From Chryseobacterium sp. Leaf404 (lineage in GTDB: Bacteria > Bacteroidota > Bacteroidia > Flavobacteriales > Weeksellaceae), in contig NZ_LMQM01000012.1 of assembly GCF_001424145.1 (NCBI RefSeq), positions 186,001-250,000 of the forward strand: a DNA stretch of 64,000 nucleotides, read 5' to 3'. Position 1 is the stretch's first letter; each line of letters begins with the position of its first letter. The notes under the pieces are model-generated. The model did no database searches. It was not told the DNA's origin and saw nothing but the letters and a program-made list of their open reading frames with translations. The translations under genes were made by a program, and so were the position numbers. Shown piece after piece: positions 25,870 through 34,925 of this stretch.

Positions 25870-25943
25870 TTTCAAATGTCATCATGAGCCTTCCGAATAA
25901 TTAAATTTCATATGTCATCCTGAGCTTGCCGAAGAATCAAACT
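25870..25943. repeat. Two tandem ~36-bp TGTCATCCTGAG-type units
   Basis: The units TTTCAAATGTCATCATGAGC and TTTCATATGTCATCCTGAGC lie 36 bp apart, followed by CTTCCGAATAATTAAA and TTGCCGAAGAATCAAA. The sequence GTCATCCTGAGC...CGAAG is a very widespread bacterial spacer repeat. Confidence 0.65.
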
Positions 25944-26010
25944 TCAAATCTCAAATCAAACCGTTTTCTTTTTTCTATCGCAATTGCTTCACTATGAAGT
26001 ATAATCAAAC

Positions 26011-26018
26011 TACCTTTG
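26011..26018 (+). promoter_or_regulatory. -7 promoter box of the MFS transporter gene
   Basis: TACCTTTG, an exact TAnnTTTG match, with a TTG 24 nt upstream (25984-25986). Its last TTG is the first codon of the longest open frame, which argues that translation starts at the ATG at 26040. Confidence 0.5.
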
Positions 26019-26039
26019 CAGCCTAATTTATCTATTCGC

Positions 26040-27239
26040 ATGGATTCCGCATTAAATCACCCTAAAAACCTTAATTTACAACTGATAAGTTACGTCTCTT
26101 TCACTTTTGTAGGATACTTTATTATCGGCTTATCGCTTTCAGTACTTCCCATTTTTATCAGTAAAAGTTTAGGATTCAGTCTTTTGGTGGCAGGAATGGT
26201 CATTAGTTTACAATATATTTCCACGTTTTTCCTGAGAGCCTATTCAGGTAAAATGATTGACGGAAAAGGCCCGAAACCGGCAGTCCTGTTGAGTATGCTC
26301 GGATTTTCCTTAACCGGAATTTTTTTGCTTTTTGCTTATTATTTTAAATTTTCTCCCGTTTTAAGTCTCGCATTCTTAATTATCACACGACTGTTAACAG
26401 GTTGCGCAGAAGGTCTGGTGGGTGCAAGTCCGATCAACTGGGCGATTATGGCATTAGGGGAAAAACACACTGCAAAAATCATTTCCTATAACGGCGTTGC
26501 ATGCTACGGAGCTTTGGCGATTGGTGCATCATTGGGAATTTTTATCGAACAGAAATTCAGTCTCTACGGCATCGGGATTCTTTCCATTATCTTAGGAATT
26601 ACTGGATATTTTTTTGCTAAAACGAAAGAGAATAAAACCAATTTGAGTCAAAAAGAAGCCCAGTCTTTCTGGAAAGTTTTGGGAAAAGTTGCTCCGTTTG
26701 GCGTTTGTCTGGCCTTGGGAGGAATTGGTTTTGCAAGTATTTCGACGTTCATTACTTTATATTACAATCATTTTCACTGGAATAACGGTGCTTTGTGTCT
26801 GAGTATTTTCGGAGGATTATTTGTTGCCGGACGTTTGGTTTTCAGCAACGTCATTAATAATTATGGCGGAATAAAAGTGGCTATCGCCTGTCTTTTAGTA
26901 GAAACCATCGGACTTCTCATCATCGCTTTTGCCACGAATGCCCAAATGGCTTTAATTGGGGCAGGTGTAACCGGATTAGGATTTTCATTAATTTTTCCTG
27001 CATTGGGAGTGATGGCCATCAAAAGTGTTGCTCCTGCAAACCAAGGCTCTGCTTTGGCGGGTTACGGACTTTTTATTGATATTTCCTTAGGCGTTGCGGG
27101 CCCGATCATCGGGAGTGTTGCCGATTATTTTGGTATGCAGTTTATCTTCCCGTTCAGTGCAGCGATGGTTTTCATTGGATTGGGATTGGCGTATTTTCTG
27201 AAGAAAAAATCAAATTTAAAAAAGCTGAGCATGGTTTAA
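26040..27239 (+). CDS. Major facilitator superfamily transporter
   Basis: 399 residues from the ATG at 26040; the frame opens with a TTG at 26016, but that codon is part of a promoter box. About 12 TM segments, with the N-half motif A-like loop LRAYSGKMIDGKGPKPAVLLSM, LLTGCAEGLVGASPINWAI in TM4-5, and GLFVAGRLVFSNVINNYGGIKVAIAC as the C-half equivalent. It resembles the YhhS/YfcJ-type drug or metabolite exporters; the substrate cannot be inferred. Single gene, followed by a 478-bp spacer with repeats. Confidence 0.88.
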   Translation: MDSALNHPKNLNLQLISYVSFTFVGYFIIGLSLSVLPIFISKSLGFSLLVAGMVISLQYISTFFLRAYSGKMIDGKGPKPAVLLSMLGFSLTGIFLLFAYYFKFSPVLSLAFLIITRLLTGCAEGLVGASPINWAIMALGEKHTAKIISYNGVACYGALAIGASLGIFIEQKFSLYGIGILSIILGITGYFFAKTKENKTNLSQKEAQSFWKVLGKVAPFGVCLALGGIGFASISTFITLYYNHFHWNNGALCLSIFGGLFVAGRLVFSNVINNYGGIKVAIACLLVETIGLLIIAFATNAQMALIGAGVTGLGFSLIFPALGVMAIKSVAPANQGSALAGYGLFIDISLGVAGPIIGSVADYFGMQFIFPFSAAMVFIGLGLAYFLKKKSNLKKLSMV

Positions 27240-27717
27240 GTTTTAAAATCATTCAGAAATAAATATAATTTTCATTTCCGGAAATCATGGATTCAATCAC
27301 CTGTTTATTGTTGTGTTATAATTATTGAACCAATTTGTGGTTCTGAATGTGTGATGTAATATATTTCCGTGGGTCTCAGCCACGGCTACTCATATTAAAC
27401 AACTTTGTGGTTTGAAAAAAAAATAAAAACTACAACCTGTCAAAATTTAATTTCCACTCCCGTAAATAAATCTTTGATTTTTAATCTTATGTTTTCTATT
27501 TATAAGAAATAATAACAAATCTATGTGACTTCTGTGTCAAATGCATTTGCAATAAAACTTTCAAAAATTTATTCTCAAACCTTTTTTGAACCTGTATATT
27601 CAAAGTGATCAGATTAACTATCTAAATCTTTAGTGACTTTAGTGGTTCAAACCAAATCAAAAATCCAATTTTCAAAATCCGATTAAATTCACGATTTTTG
27701 CAAACTCAAACTACGAT
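27240..27717. other. 478-bp repeat-rich spacer between the MFS gene and prfC
   Basis: No credible gene. It holds a hairpin (CCGTGG 27367-27372 with CCACGG 27380-27385), a half unit of the palindromic element (27468-27540), and a further relative, TAGTGACTTTAGTGGTTCAA (27631-27650). A weak -7 match, GATTTTTG (27693-27700), precedes prfC. Confidence 0.6.
27468..27540. repeat. Half copy of the palindromic intergenic element
   Basis: Starts AAATCTTTGATTTTTAATCT and ends CTATGTGACTTCTGTGTCAA (27521-27540), matching the right halves of the elements at 23924-24130 and 24771-24972. No clear inverted left half was found. Confidence 0.55.
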
Positions 27718-29313
27718 ATGTCAGACTTAATCAAAGAAATAGAAAAAAGAAAAACCTTCGGAATTATCTCTCACCCCGATGCCGGAAAAACCACTCTTAC
27801 TGAAAAGCTTCTGCTTTTTGGAGGGGCAATTCAGGAAGCAGGTGCGGTAAAATCCAATAAAATAAAAAAGGGAGCCACCTCCGATTTCATGGAAATCGAG
27901 AGACAGAGAGGGATTTCGGTCGCGACTTCCGTATTGGCTTTTGAATACAGAGATCACAAAATCAATATTTTGGATACACCGGGTCACAAAGATTTTGCTG
28001 AAGATACTTACCGAACTTTGACTGCAGTAGATTCTGTAATCGTTGTAATTGACGTTGCAAAGGGAGTTGAGGAACAAACCGAGAAATTGGTAAAAGTTTG
28101 CAGAATGAGAAACATCCCGATGTTGGTTTTCATCAATAAACTTGACCGTGAGGGTAAGGATGCTTTTGATCTTTTGGATGAAGTTGAGCAGAAATTAGGT
28201 TTAAGAGTTTGCCCGCTTTCATTACCCATCGGTATGGGAGCTGATTTTCAGGGCATTTACAATATCTGGGAAGACAATATACAGCTGTTTTTGGAAGAGA
28301 AAAAGCAGAAAGTAGGAGAATCTATAAAGTTTGATGACATTAATGACTCTAAAATTGATGAAGTAATCGGTGACAAAGCAGCACAGAGTTTACGGGATGA
28401 ATTAGAATTAATTCAGTCTGTCTATCCGGAATTCAACCGTGACGACTATATGAACGGTGAATTACAGCCTGTTTTCTTCGGTTCAGCTTTAAACAATTTT
28501 GGTGTTCGCGAATTGCTGAATGCATTTATCGACATCGCACCAATGCCACAACCAAAAGAAAGTGACACCCGCCTGGTAAAGCCTGAGGAAAGTACTTTCA
28601 CAGGATTTGTTTTTAAAATTCACGCGAATATGGATCCGAAACACAGAGACCGTTTGGCTTTCGTGAAAATTGTTTCGGGGACTTTTAAAAGAAATGAAAA
28701 TTATCTTCTGGTAAGAGAAGGAAAAAAGATGAAATTCTCTTCTCCGAACGCATTCTTTGCTGATAAAAAAGAAGTGGTGGACGAAAGTTTCCCTGGAGAT
28801 ATTGTCGGACTTCACGATACCGGAAGTTTCAGAATTGGCGATACGTTGACGGGAGGCGAAAAATTGAGCTTCAAAGGAATTCCGAGTTTCTCTCCGGAAC
28901 ATTTCAGATATATTAACAATAATGATCCGTTGAAAGCTAAACAGTTAGCCAAAGGCATTGATCAGTTGATGGATGAAGGCGTGGCGCAGCTATTTACCCT
29001 TGAAATGAATAACAGAAAAATCATTGGAACCGTGGGTGCACTCCAGTACGAAGTGATTCAGTATCGTCTGGAGCACGAATACGGTGCAAAATGCACATAC
29101 GAACCACTTGCAATGCACAAAGCCTGCTGGGTGGAAGCTGACGAAAAGTCTGAAGAGTTCAGAGAATTTGCAAGACTGAAGCAGCGATTTTTGGCAAGAG
29201 ACAAATACAACCAACTGGTTTTCCTGGCAGATTCTTCTTTCACGATTCACATGACGCAGGAAAAATTCCCGAATGTGAAACTGCATTTTATCAGTGAGTT
29301 TCAGAATGCTTAA
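27718..29313 (+). CDS. prfC: Peptide chain release factor 3
   Basis: 531 residues, translational GTPase that recycles RF1/RF2 from the ribosome after peptide release. The P-loop is SHPDAGKTTLTEK (residues 18-30), switch I region GATSDFMEIERQRGISVATS, G3 DTPGHKDFAEDTYR, G4 FINKLDREGKD. Length and the domain II-III sequence (EPLAMHKACWVEADE, FHISEFQNA-like end) fit RF3 rather than EF-G. Single gene with its own terminator 4 nt after the stop. Confidence 0.96.
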   Translation: MSDLIKEIEKRKTFGIISHPDAGKTTLTEKLLLFGGAIQEAGAVKSNKIKKGATSDFMEIERQRGISVATSVLAFEYRDHKINILDTPGHKDFAEDTYRTLTAVDSVIVVIDVAKGVEEQTEKLVKVCRMRNIPMLVFINKLDREGKDAFDLLDEVEQKLGLRVCPLSLPIGMGADFQGIYNIWEDNIQLFLEEKKQKVGESIKFDDINDSKIDEVIGDKAAQSLRDELELIQSVYPEFNRDDYMNGELQPVFFGSALNNFGVRELLNAFIDIAPMPQPKESDTRLVKPEESTFTGFVFKIHANMDPKHRDRLAFVKIVSGTFKRNENYLLVREGKKMKFSSPNAFFADKKEVVDESFPGDIVGLHDTGSFRIGDTLTGGEKLSFKGIPSFSPEHFRYINNNDPLKAKQLAKGIDQLMDEGVAQLFTLEMNNRKIIGTVGALQYEVIQYRLEHEYGAKCTYEPLAMHKACWVEADEKSEEFREFARLKQRFLARDKYNQLVFLADSSFTIHMTQEKFPNVKLHFISEFQNA

Positions 29314-29317
29314 AGAT

Positions 29318-29347
29318 AAAAAAACCGTTCAGTTGAACGGTTTTTTT
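29318..29347. terminator. Bidirectional terminator between prfC and the metalloprotease gene
   Basis: A 14-bp stem made of an A run plus CCGTTCA pairing with TGAACGG plus a T run (29318-29331 with 29334-29347); works on both strands. Confidence 0.85.
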
Positions 29348-29365
29348 GTTTAAATCAGCAAAGTA

Positions 29366-31636
29366 TTATTTATTGATAATTAATTTCTTGGAAATCTGCT
29401 GTCCGTCTTTGTCAACTTTCATGATGTAAACACCAGTCTGCAGCTCAGATAGATTTACTTTTTCAGAGATTACAGTGGCGTTTCCTTTCACCTCTTTTTT
29501 TGGTGCCGCCAATCTACCGTCAGCAGTAAATACGCTGTATGAGAAACCGTTTTTAGCTTTCGTTTCGATGGTAAAGATTCCGTTGGAAGGATTTGGATAA
29601 ACAACAAATCCGTCTTCTGCTTTTTCCAGATCGTTAACTCCTAATGTAGAATTTACGGTGAAATTTGTTGTATTCACATTTAAAAACACATTATCAATTG
29701 CCTTAACCATAATCCTTGCAGTGCTGCTTATACCGAGGCCTGGAGGAAGCGTAAATGTGTAAGAACCGTTGTTTGGTGTACTCGCCACTAAGGTTTGCGG
29801 AAATGTAAGCCCACCATCCAGTGATAGTAAAATAGTGACATTGGCAGTGTTTACAGGAGCAGCATTTGTATTGGCTACGTTCCAGGTAATGGTTTGAGAC
29901 TGCCCTGCATTCCACACAATTCCTGTTGTGTTCTGGGAACTTACTGTAAAAGGACCTGCAGCAGTAGATACAGTGAGAGTAACATTATCTCTTCCTGTTT
30001 GCCCGCCTCCCACTCTGTTGTCTCTCACGAGAAGTGAAAAATTTAAACTTCGTGCAGCAGTTGGAAGTTTCTCCCAGGCTCTGTAATTTGTAGGTGCTAC
30101 AATTGCCGGATTGTAGCCTTCAATAATGGTCGCCAGTCTGGGAAAATATCTTGTAGGCGAAGCAGTTGCAAATAAAGATCTGAACAAAGGACCTACAGTA
30201 TTAACCGGAGTAGGCGGCATCGTTGCAGCCCCGAAATCGGTCTGTTCCCAGTTGTAGGTGATTGCATCACCATCTGCATCAGTTGCAATACCCGTTAATG
30301 CAAAGGGAGTTCCGATGGGTATTGTTCTGTCTAAACCGGCGTTTACAATTGGTTCGCTGTTATTGGTTGCAGTATTTACGCTGCAGCTTCCTGCTGGGGC
30401 AGTAATTCTGTTGTACATTTCATTAATGCTGACTGCATGGAAGTAGGCATCACTGTTGTTCTGAACGTTGGGTGAGCAGATTCCCGCATACCCCATAATT
30501 GAACTGGCACTTCCCGGTTCTACCGATGTTGCATTGTTTCTAAAACAACCGTTATTCTGAGTATGATTAGCTCCAAACTGATGACCCATCTCGTGTGCCA
30601 CATAATCAATTACAAAAGGATCTCCTACCGGAACGGCTGATCCGGTGACACCTCCTGCTTTTACGTTGGTATTACAAATTGCGGGAGTGTAAGCCAAACC
30701 ATTGTCATTTCCCTGGCTCGCCTGAAAAAACAAGTGCCCGATGTCATAGTTTGATGATCCAATTGCGTTGTTGGTTACTACAACATTTTCGTCAATCATT
30801 TGAGATGCATCTAATGCATCAAAAGTATCTGTATTTATAAAAAACAGAAGATCTGTATTGGCTATCAGCTGTAATCTAACGGAAATATCATTCTCGAAAA
30901 CCTGATTAAGACGGGTAACCACTAAATTTACCGCGGCAAGAACTGCTGCTTTTTTCTGAACATCAGTTCCAGATCCAACACCTGCCTGAAGGGCGATGTA
31001 TGAAGAATATTCTGTTGTAGTAGTGATTGCCAGCCTGTACTGACGTCGCAAACCATCAATAACTGTTTTCTGACCTGCATCTGACTGGATCTGCTGCTTT
31101 AATGCACCTTCTTCTTTAACCAGACACTCAAAACGACCTTGTGATGTAGCATCTTTTCTGTTGTAAAAAATGTAGCTTTTGTTGTCATTGGAGTACGAAT
31201 CAATATAAAAAGTTCCTTTACTGGATGTGATCATTGCATTGAGACCAAAATAAGGATCGTTTGTAAAGCGTACTGAGGTTGAAGGATCGCCTACTTTTAT
31301 TCCCACATAGGAGCGTACATCAGAATATCTGTTTTGCAGATCAGGATGCATTGTGGAAGCTTCCAGCACCTCAAAGGTATCGAAAGCGCCAGTTTCATTG
31401 GGAAATTTCACCATAACACCTTTAGGTGATTGTGAATCTCTGCTGGATGCTGTAGAAAGCTGCTGTGTAAGAGCCTCAGTATTCAGATTAAAAATTTTGA
31501 ATTCTGAAACCTGAACCGGCCGTTCTCTTTTGTCTCTTATTTTTTCCGGAGAAAAGTTTGACCATTGATTCTGCTGTGCAAAAACGGAGGTCGTTAAGCA
31601 GAATAAACCTGCTGCAAAAAGTAGTTTTTTATTCAT
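29366..31636 (-). CDS. Secreted reprolysin-like zinc metalloprotease with T9SS type A tail
   Basis: 756 residues. Signal peptide MNKKLLFAAGLFCLTTSVFAQ; a propeptide-like region ~25-200; a metzincin domain with HEMGHQFGANHT (HExxHxxGxxH, about residues 346-356) and the Met-turn SSIMGYAGIC; Cys-rich surroundings typical of reprolysin/M12B-like bacterial peptidases. Then Ig/Fn3-like modules (PIVNAGLDRTIPIGTPFALTG; TWNVANTNAAPVNTANVTI) and a type A sorting domain (GFVVYPNPSNGIFTIET ... LQTGVYIMKVDKDGQQISKKLIIN). Its ATG overlaps the stop of the small upstream gene by 4 nt, so the two are translationally coupled. Likely an exported protease acting outside the cell. Confidence 0.92.
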   Translation of the reverse strand: MNKKLLFAAGLFCLTTSVFAQQNQWSNFSPEKIRDKRERPVQVSEFKIFNLNTEALTQQLSTASSRDSQSPKGVMVKFPNETGAFDTFEVLEASTMHPDLQNRYSDVRSYVGIKVGDPSTSVRFTNDPYFGLNAMITSSKGTFYIDSYSNDNKSYIFYNRKDATSQGRFECLVKEEGALKQQIQSDAGQKTVIDGLRRQYRLAITTTTEYSSYIALQAGVGSGTDVQKKAAVLAAVNLVVTRLNQVFENDISVRLQLIANTDLLFFINTDTFDALDASQMIDENVVVTNNAIGSSNYDIGHLFFQASQGNDNGLAYTPAICNTNVKAGGVTGSAVPVGDPFVIDYVAHEMGHQFGANHTQNNGCFRNNATSVEPGSASSIMGYAGICSPNVQNNSDAYFHAVSINEMYNRITAPAGSCSVNTATNNSEPIVNAGLDRTIPIGTPFALTGIATDADGDAITYNWEQTDFGAATMPPTPVNTVGPLFRSLFATASPTRYFPRLATIIEGYNPAIVAPTNYRAWEKLPTAARSLNFSLLVRDNRVGGGQTGRDNVTLTVSTAAGPFTVSSQNTTGIVWNAGQSQTITWNVANTNAAPVNTANVTILLSLDGGLTFPQTLVASTPNNGSYTFTLPPGLGISSTARIMVKAIDNVFLNVNTTNFTVNSTLGVNDLEKAEDGFVVYPNPSNGIFTIETKAKNGFSYSVFTADGRLAAPKKEVKGNATVISEKVNLSELQTGVYIMKVDKDGQQISKKLIINK

Positions 31637-32109
31637 GGATTAGATTTTAAGTATTTTAATGTTATCGATTTTGGTTTCTGAAAAATTTTAATTATTAAAA
31701 CGGGATTGCTCTGTTTTTCCCCGGCATATTCCCAATTTTCGGTTTCACTGTAGTATAAAGTTAATTTACCATTTTTTTCTTCCAGTTTTGAGACATTGAT
31801 ATCACCGTATTTTATGCTTCTGAGTTTAGGTTTTAATACAACTAATGCTTCATTATCTTCTAAAACAGGAATAGGCGCCGACCTGGAAAATCTGGAGTCA
31901 CTTAAACTTCTGTACAACTTAAGAACTTCTTTCTGTCTACTGACAATGGATAGTTCAGGTAATTTTGACGCAGTATTCATCCTTCGCATTTCGATGAAAT
32001 CGATTTTGCTTATTTTGTTGGTTGACTGTTTATTTTGTGAATTAACAGCTGATAGCATTCCAACCAGTACAAGTATCAAAATTAATTGCGATTTTGTTGA
32101 AAAATTCAT
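31633..32109 (-). CDS. Small secreted protein coupled to the metalloprotease
   Basis: 158 residues from the ATG at 32109 (the longer frame begins with a TTG two codons earlier). N-terminal hydrophobic segment (LILILVLVGMLSAVNSQ) as signal peptide; the rest is a mixed-charge soluble domain (ELSIVSRQKEVLKLYRSLSDSRF, LRSIKYGDINVSKLEEKNGKLTLYY, NPVLIIKIFQKPKSITLKYLKS). No family recognised. It overlaps the protease start by 4 nt (ATGA), suggesting equimolar production; an inhibitor, chaperone or propeptide-like partner is a guess. Confidence 0.65.
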   Translation of the reverse strand: MNFSTKSQLILILVLVGMLSAVNSQNKQSTNKISKIDFIEMRRMNTASKLPELSIVSRQKEVLKLYRSLSDSRFSRSAPIPVLEDNEALVVLKPKLRSIKYGDINVSKLEEKNGKLTLYYSETENWEYAGEKQSNPVLIIKIFQKPKSITLKYLKSNP

Positions 32110-32454
32110 AAACAAATTTATTTTTTTTTTCGGAGAATTAAAGATATTTTTTATATTAAATTAAAGGGTACTTTAAGCAGCTCAATTAATTGATCAACCA
32201 TCATAAAAACTCAGACAGATTGGTCTCGCAAAAATTTTTTTTAATGTTAAAAAAAAATAACTTTCCTGATATTTTTCTCTTCTTAAATTTGAAAATTTTA
32301 AAACCAGACCAATAAAAACCTTTGTAAAATCGCGATAATTAAATTTACAAAACGCTATAAAACAATATCTTAAATTTTTACACTTACAAAACATTTCCTT
32401 TACAAACATTACAAAAAATTACCCGGTAGCTTTACATCAACAAAATTAACCGTT
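32110..32454. other. 345-bp AT-rich spacer between divergent genes
   Basis: No credible gene; the 71-codon minus frame at 32194-32409 reads like random AT-rich sequence. It contains a distant inverted pair, ATTGGTCT (32219-32226) with AGACCAAT (32306-32313), and TAGCTTTA (32427-32434), a 7/8 match to the -7 box, for the DUF4349 gene. Confidence 0.5.
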
Positions 32455-33384
32455 ATGAAAAAAGCTATTCTGCTACTTGCAATATCAAGTACGTTTATTA
32501 TGTGTAAAAAGGGAGATGGAACTACAGAATCCCTAAGCGAGACCATAAAATCTGCCGACAGCAGCTTTACAGAAATCTCCGACAAGGCTGAGAAAATTCA
32601 AAATGAAACGGCAGCGGCTTTGGATTCTGCTCAGGTAAAAATTAAAGATTTTGATAAAACTTCACAGGAATTGAAAGATAAGTTTGAAAAAACTGCTTCT
32701 TCTGTAGATTCTTTAGGCGAAAAGATTTCCAGTGTAAAATTTGAATCTAAAACTGTTGATAAAGATTCTTTAGCTAAGAAACAGGAGAAAATTGTAGTGA
32801 ATGTTCCCGCACCGAAAGTGATTAAGGAAACCAAAATCATTTACAAAAACAATCCTGAAAAACCGAAATCTGCGCCGAAATATGCCTTAAAGAAAACTGC
32901 CAATCTTGAAATTGGTGTTGATGATACGTATGGCGCAAAAAATTACATCGAAGATCAGCTCAGAAAATACGACGGAAGTCTGAAGAGCGAAAACATCAGC
33001 AGAAACAATGACGAAACAAGAACCGCTTATCTGAAAATGCAGATTCCATTAGATAAATTTGAATATTTTGTGGAAGATGTAAGTGACCATTTAGGAAATG
33101 TAATCGATAAAACCATCGACAGTTCGGGAGATCAGTTTTACCCAAACACCAAATGCGATGTCGAAATCACTTTATACGGAAACGAAAAAAATGCTGATGC
33201 AGTTGCATCAAAACCTGACAGTTTCGGAGGAAAATTCACTTCAGGAATCGGCTCCGGATGGGAAGTTTTGACTGGAATTCTTCTTTTCTTTGTTCCGTTT
33301 TGGCCTTTATTCTTAATTATTGGAATTGCATATTATTTCTACAAAAAGAACAGAAACAAAAATATCAGTAATCAGGCAGAATAA
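32455..33384 (+). CDS. DUF4349 domain lipoprotein with C-terminal membrane anchor
   Basis: 309 residues. The lipobox is in MKKAILLLAISSTFIMCKKGDG (Cys17), so the N-terminus is probably lipidated. Residues 20-110 are a helical, Ser/Asp/Lys-rich coiled stretch; the DUF4349 domain follows (ALKKTANLEIGVDDTYGAKNYIEDQLRKYDGSLKSENISRN, TAYLKMQIPLDKFEYFVEDVSDHLGNVIDKTI); a C-terminal TM (WEVLTGILLFFVPFWPLFLIIGIAYYFY) ends in a basic tail. A lipid anchor plus a TM helix could bridge or double-anchor it. DUF4349 has no settled function. Confidence 0.85.
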   Translation: MKKAILLLAISSTFIMCKKGDGTTESLSETIKSADSSFTEISDKAEKIQNETAAALDSAQVKIKDFDKTSQELKDKFEKTASSVDSLGEKISSVKFESKTVDKDSLAKKQEKIVVNVPAPKVIKETKIIYKNNPEKPKSAPKYALKKTANLEIGVDDTYGAKNYIEDQLRKYDGSLKSENISRNNDETRTAYLKMQIPLDKFEYFVEDVSDHLGNVIDKTIDSSGDQFYPNTKCDVEITLYGNEKNADAVASKPDSFGGKFTSGIGSGWEVLTGILLFFVPFWPLFLIIGIAYYFYKKNRNKNISNQAE

Positions 33385-33433
33385 TTTTAATCAAATTTTA
33401 ATGTTTCGATGAGAATAATTGAAATTTGATTTG

Positions 33434-33540
33434 TACTTTTGCAACGCATTACGGTTAAGCAATTGACCATAATTTTATATAAAAGTTTGTGTTTAGTTAC
33501 AGCAAGGGCTTTCAGAAATTCTGAAAGCCCTTGCTATTTT
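33434..33540 (+). ncRNA. Candidate small RNA between the DUF4349 and acyl-CoA dehydrogenase genes
   Basis: An exact -7 box TACTTTTG (33434-33441) is followed by about 60 nt with no open frame and then a very strong terminator (33501-33540). Initiation 5-7 nt after the box would give a ~90-nt RNA. The box is on the plus strand while the next gene is on the minus strand, so it has no other gene to serve. The -33 element is weak (TTG at 33419-33421 is too close), which is the main doubt. Confidence 0.3.
33501..33540. terminator. Strong bidirectional terminator
   Basis: A near-perfect 17-bp inverted repeat (33501-33517 with 33519-33535, practical loop of several nt), then ATTTTTATAT on the plus strand. 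It ends the minus-strand acyl-CoA dehydrogenase transcript from the other side. Confidence 0.85.
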
Positions 33541-33554
33541 TATATTAGAAAAGA

Positions 33555-34694
33555 TTATTTTGAGATGCTTCTCGAAATTACAATCTTCTGAATTTCTGAT
33601 GTTCCCTCATAGATCTGAGTGATTTTTGCATCACGCATCATTCTTTCTACGTGATATTCTTTCACATAACCATATCCGCCGTGAATTTGCACCGCTTCAA
33701 TCGTAGTATCCATCGCTACCTGTGAAGAGTACAGTTTTGCCATCGCTCCGCTTTCTGAGATATCTTTACCGGCATCTTTTTCTACTGCAGCCTTGTAGCA
33801 AAGCATTCTTGCAGCAGTAATCTGGGTTGCCATATCTGCTAATTTAAAAGCGATCGCCTGATGATTGATGATTTCCGTTTTGAAAGCCTTTCTTGTTTTA
33901 GCATATTTTAAAGCCAGTTCGTAAGCTCCGGAAGCAATTCCTAAAGCCTGAGAAGCAATACCGATTCTACCGCCATTCAAAACTGCCATCGCAAAGTTGA
34001 ATCCGAAACCGTCTGCACCAATTCTGTTTTCTTTAGGCACTTTTACGTTGTTGAAAAGCAAAGAATGCGTGTCGCTTCCTCTGATTCCCAGTTTATCTTC
34101 TTTAAGACCGATTTCGAAACCTTCCCATCCCTTTTCTACGATGAATGCGTTGATTCCTTTGTGTTTTTTCTCAGGATCAGTCTGCGCAATTACGATATAG
34201 TACGTTGCAGTACCACCGTTTGTAATCCAGTTTTTGATACCGTTTAAAAGATAATAATCGCCTTTGTCTTCGGCAGTTGTTTGCTGTGAAGTAGCATCAG
34301 AACCGGCTTCCGGCTCAGAAAGTGCAAAAGCACCGATTACCTCTCCGCTTGCCAAAGGAGTAAGATATTTTACTTTTTGTTCTTCAGAAGCAAATTTTTC
34401 AAGACCTGCACACACCAAAGAGTTGTTTACAGACATTACCACGGCTGCAGAAGCGTCTACTTTCGCAATTTCTTCCATTGCCAAAACGTAGGAAACACTA
34501 TCCATACCTGCTCCGCCGTACTGTGGGTCTACCATCATCCCAAGAAGCCCCATTTCCCCCATTTTCTTAACCTGTTCGGCAGGAAACTTCTGGTCACGGT
34601 CTCTTTCAATTACACCCGGTAACAGTTCGTTCTGTGCAAAATCTCTCGCTGCCTGCTGAATCATCAGCTGTTCTTCTGATAAATTAAAATCCAT
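33555..34694 (-). CDS. Acyl-CoA dehydrogenase
   Basis: 379 residues, FAD-dependent enzyme that introduces the first double bond in fatty acyl-CoA beta-oxidation (or branched-chain acyl-CoA breakdown). Signatures: ALSEPEAGSDATSQQTTAEDKGDYYLLNGIKNWITNGG (FAD/substrate loop), IRGSDTHSLLFNNVKVPKENRIG, and the C-terminal QIHGGYGYVKEYHVERMMRDAKITQIYEGTSEIQ with the catalytic Glu in YEGTSE. The length fits short-chain (butyryl-CoA) or isovaleryl-type enzymes. The neighbour across the spacer is a long-chain acyl-CoA ligase, which suits a fatty-acid degradation role. Confidence 0.94.
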   Translation of the reverse strand: MDFNLSEEQLMIQQAARDFAQNELLPGVIERDRDQKFPAEQVKKMGEMGLLGMMVDPQYGGAGMDSVSYVLAMEEIAKVDASAAVVMSVNNSLVCAGLEKFASEEQKVKYLTPLASGEVIGAFALSEPEAGSDATSQQTTAEDKGDYYLLNGIKNWITNGGTATYYIVIAQTDPEKKHKGINAFIVEKGWEGFEIGLKEDKLGIRGSDTHSLLFNNVKVPKENRIGADGFGFNFAMAVLNGGRIGIASQALGIASGAYELALKYAKTRKAFKTEIINHQAIAFKLADMATQITAARMLCYKAAVEKDAGKDISESGAMAKLYSSQVAMDTTIEAVQIHGGYGYVKEYHVERMMRDAKITQIYEGTSEIQKIVISRSISK

Positions 34695-34870
34695 AAAAAT
34701 TTTTCAATTATATGGTTGCTAATTTACACTTTTTAGGCAAATACAAAAATTTTTAATATTATTGGGATTTAAGCTGGGATGATGACTGTATCAAAAGATA
34801 TAAGAACAATTATTAAAAGATAATTAAGAATTTCAGACATTGTTAAAATTTCCTTTTATAAAAAAGAACG

Positions 34871-34900
34871 TTTGCCAGTAAAAAAAAATTCCTATATTTA
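34871..34900 (+). promoter_or_regulatory. -33/-7 promoter of the acyl-CoA ligase gene
   Basis: TTTG (34871-34874), 18 nt, TATATTTA (34893-34900, 7 of 8 matches), followed by a 25-nt gap to the ATG. Confidence 0.55.
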
Positions 34901-34925
34901 ATTTTAATAAATAAACCAACGGATT

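Noticed and set aside
28489..28902. 137-codon minus ORF
   Set aside because: Antisense to prfC, which is fully conserved on the plus strand.
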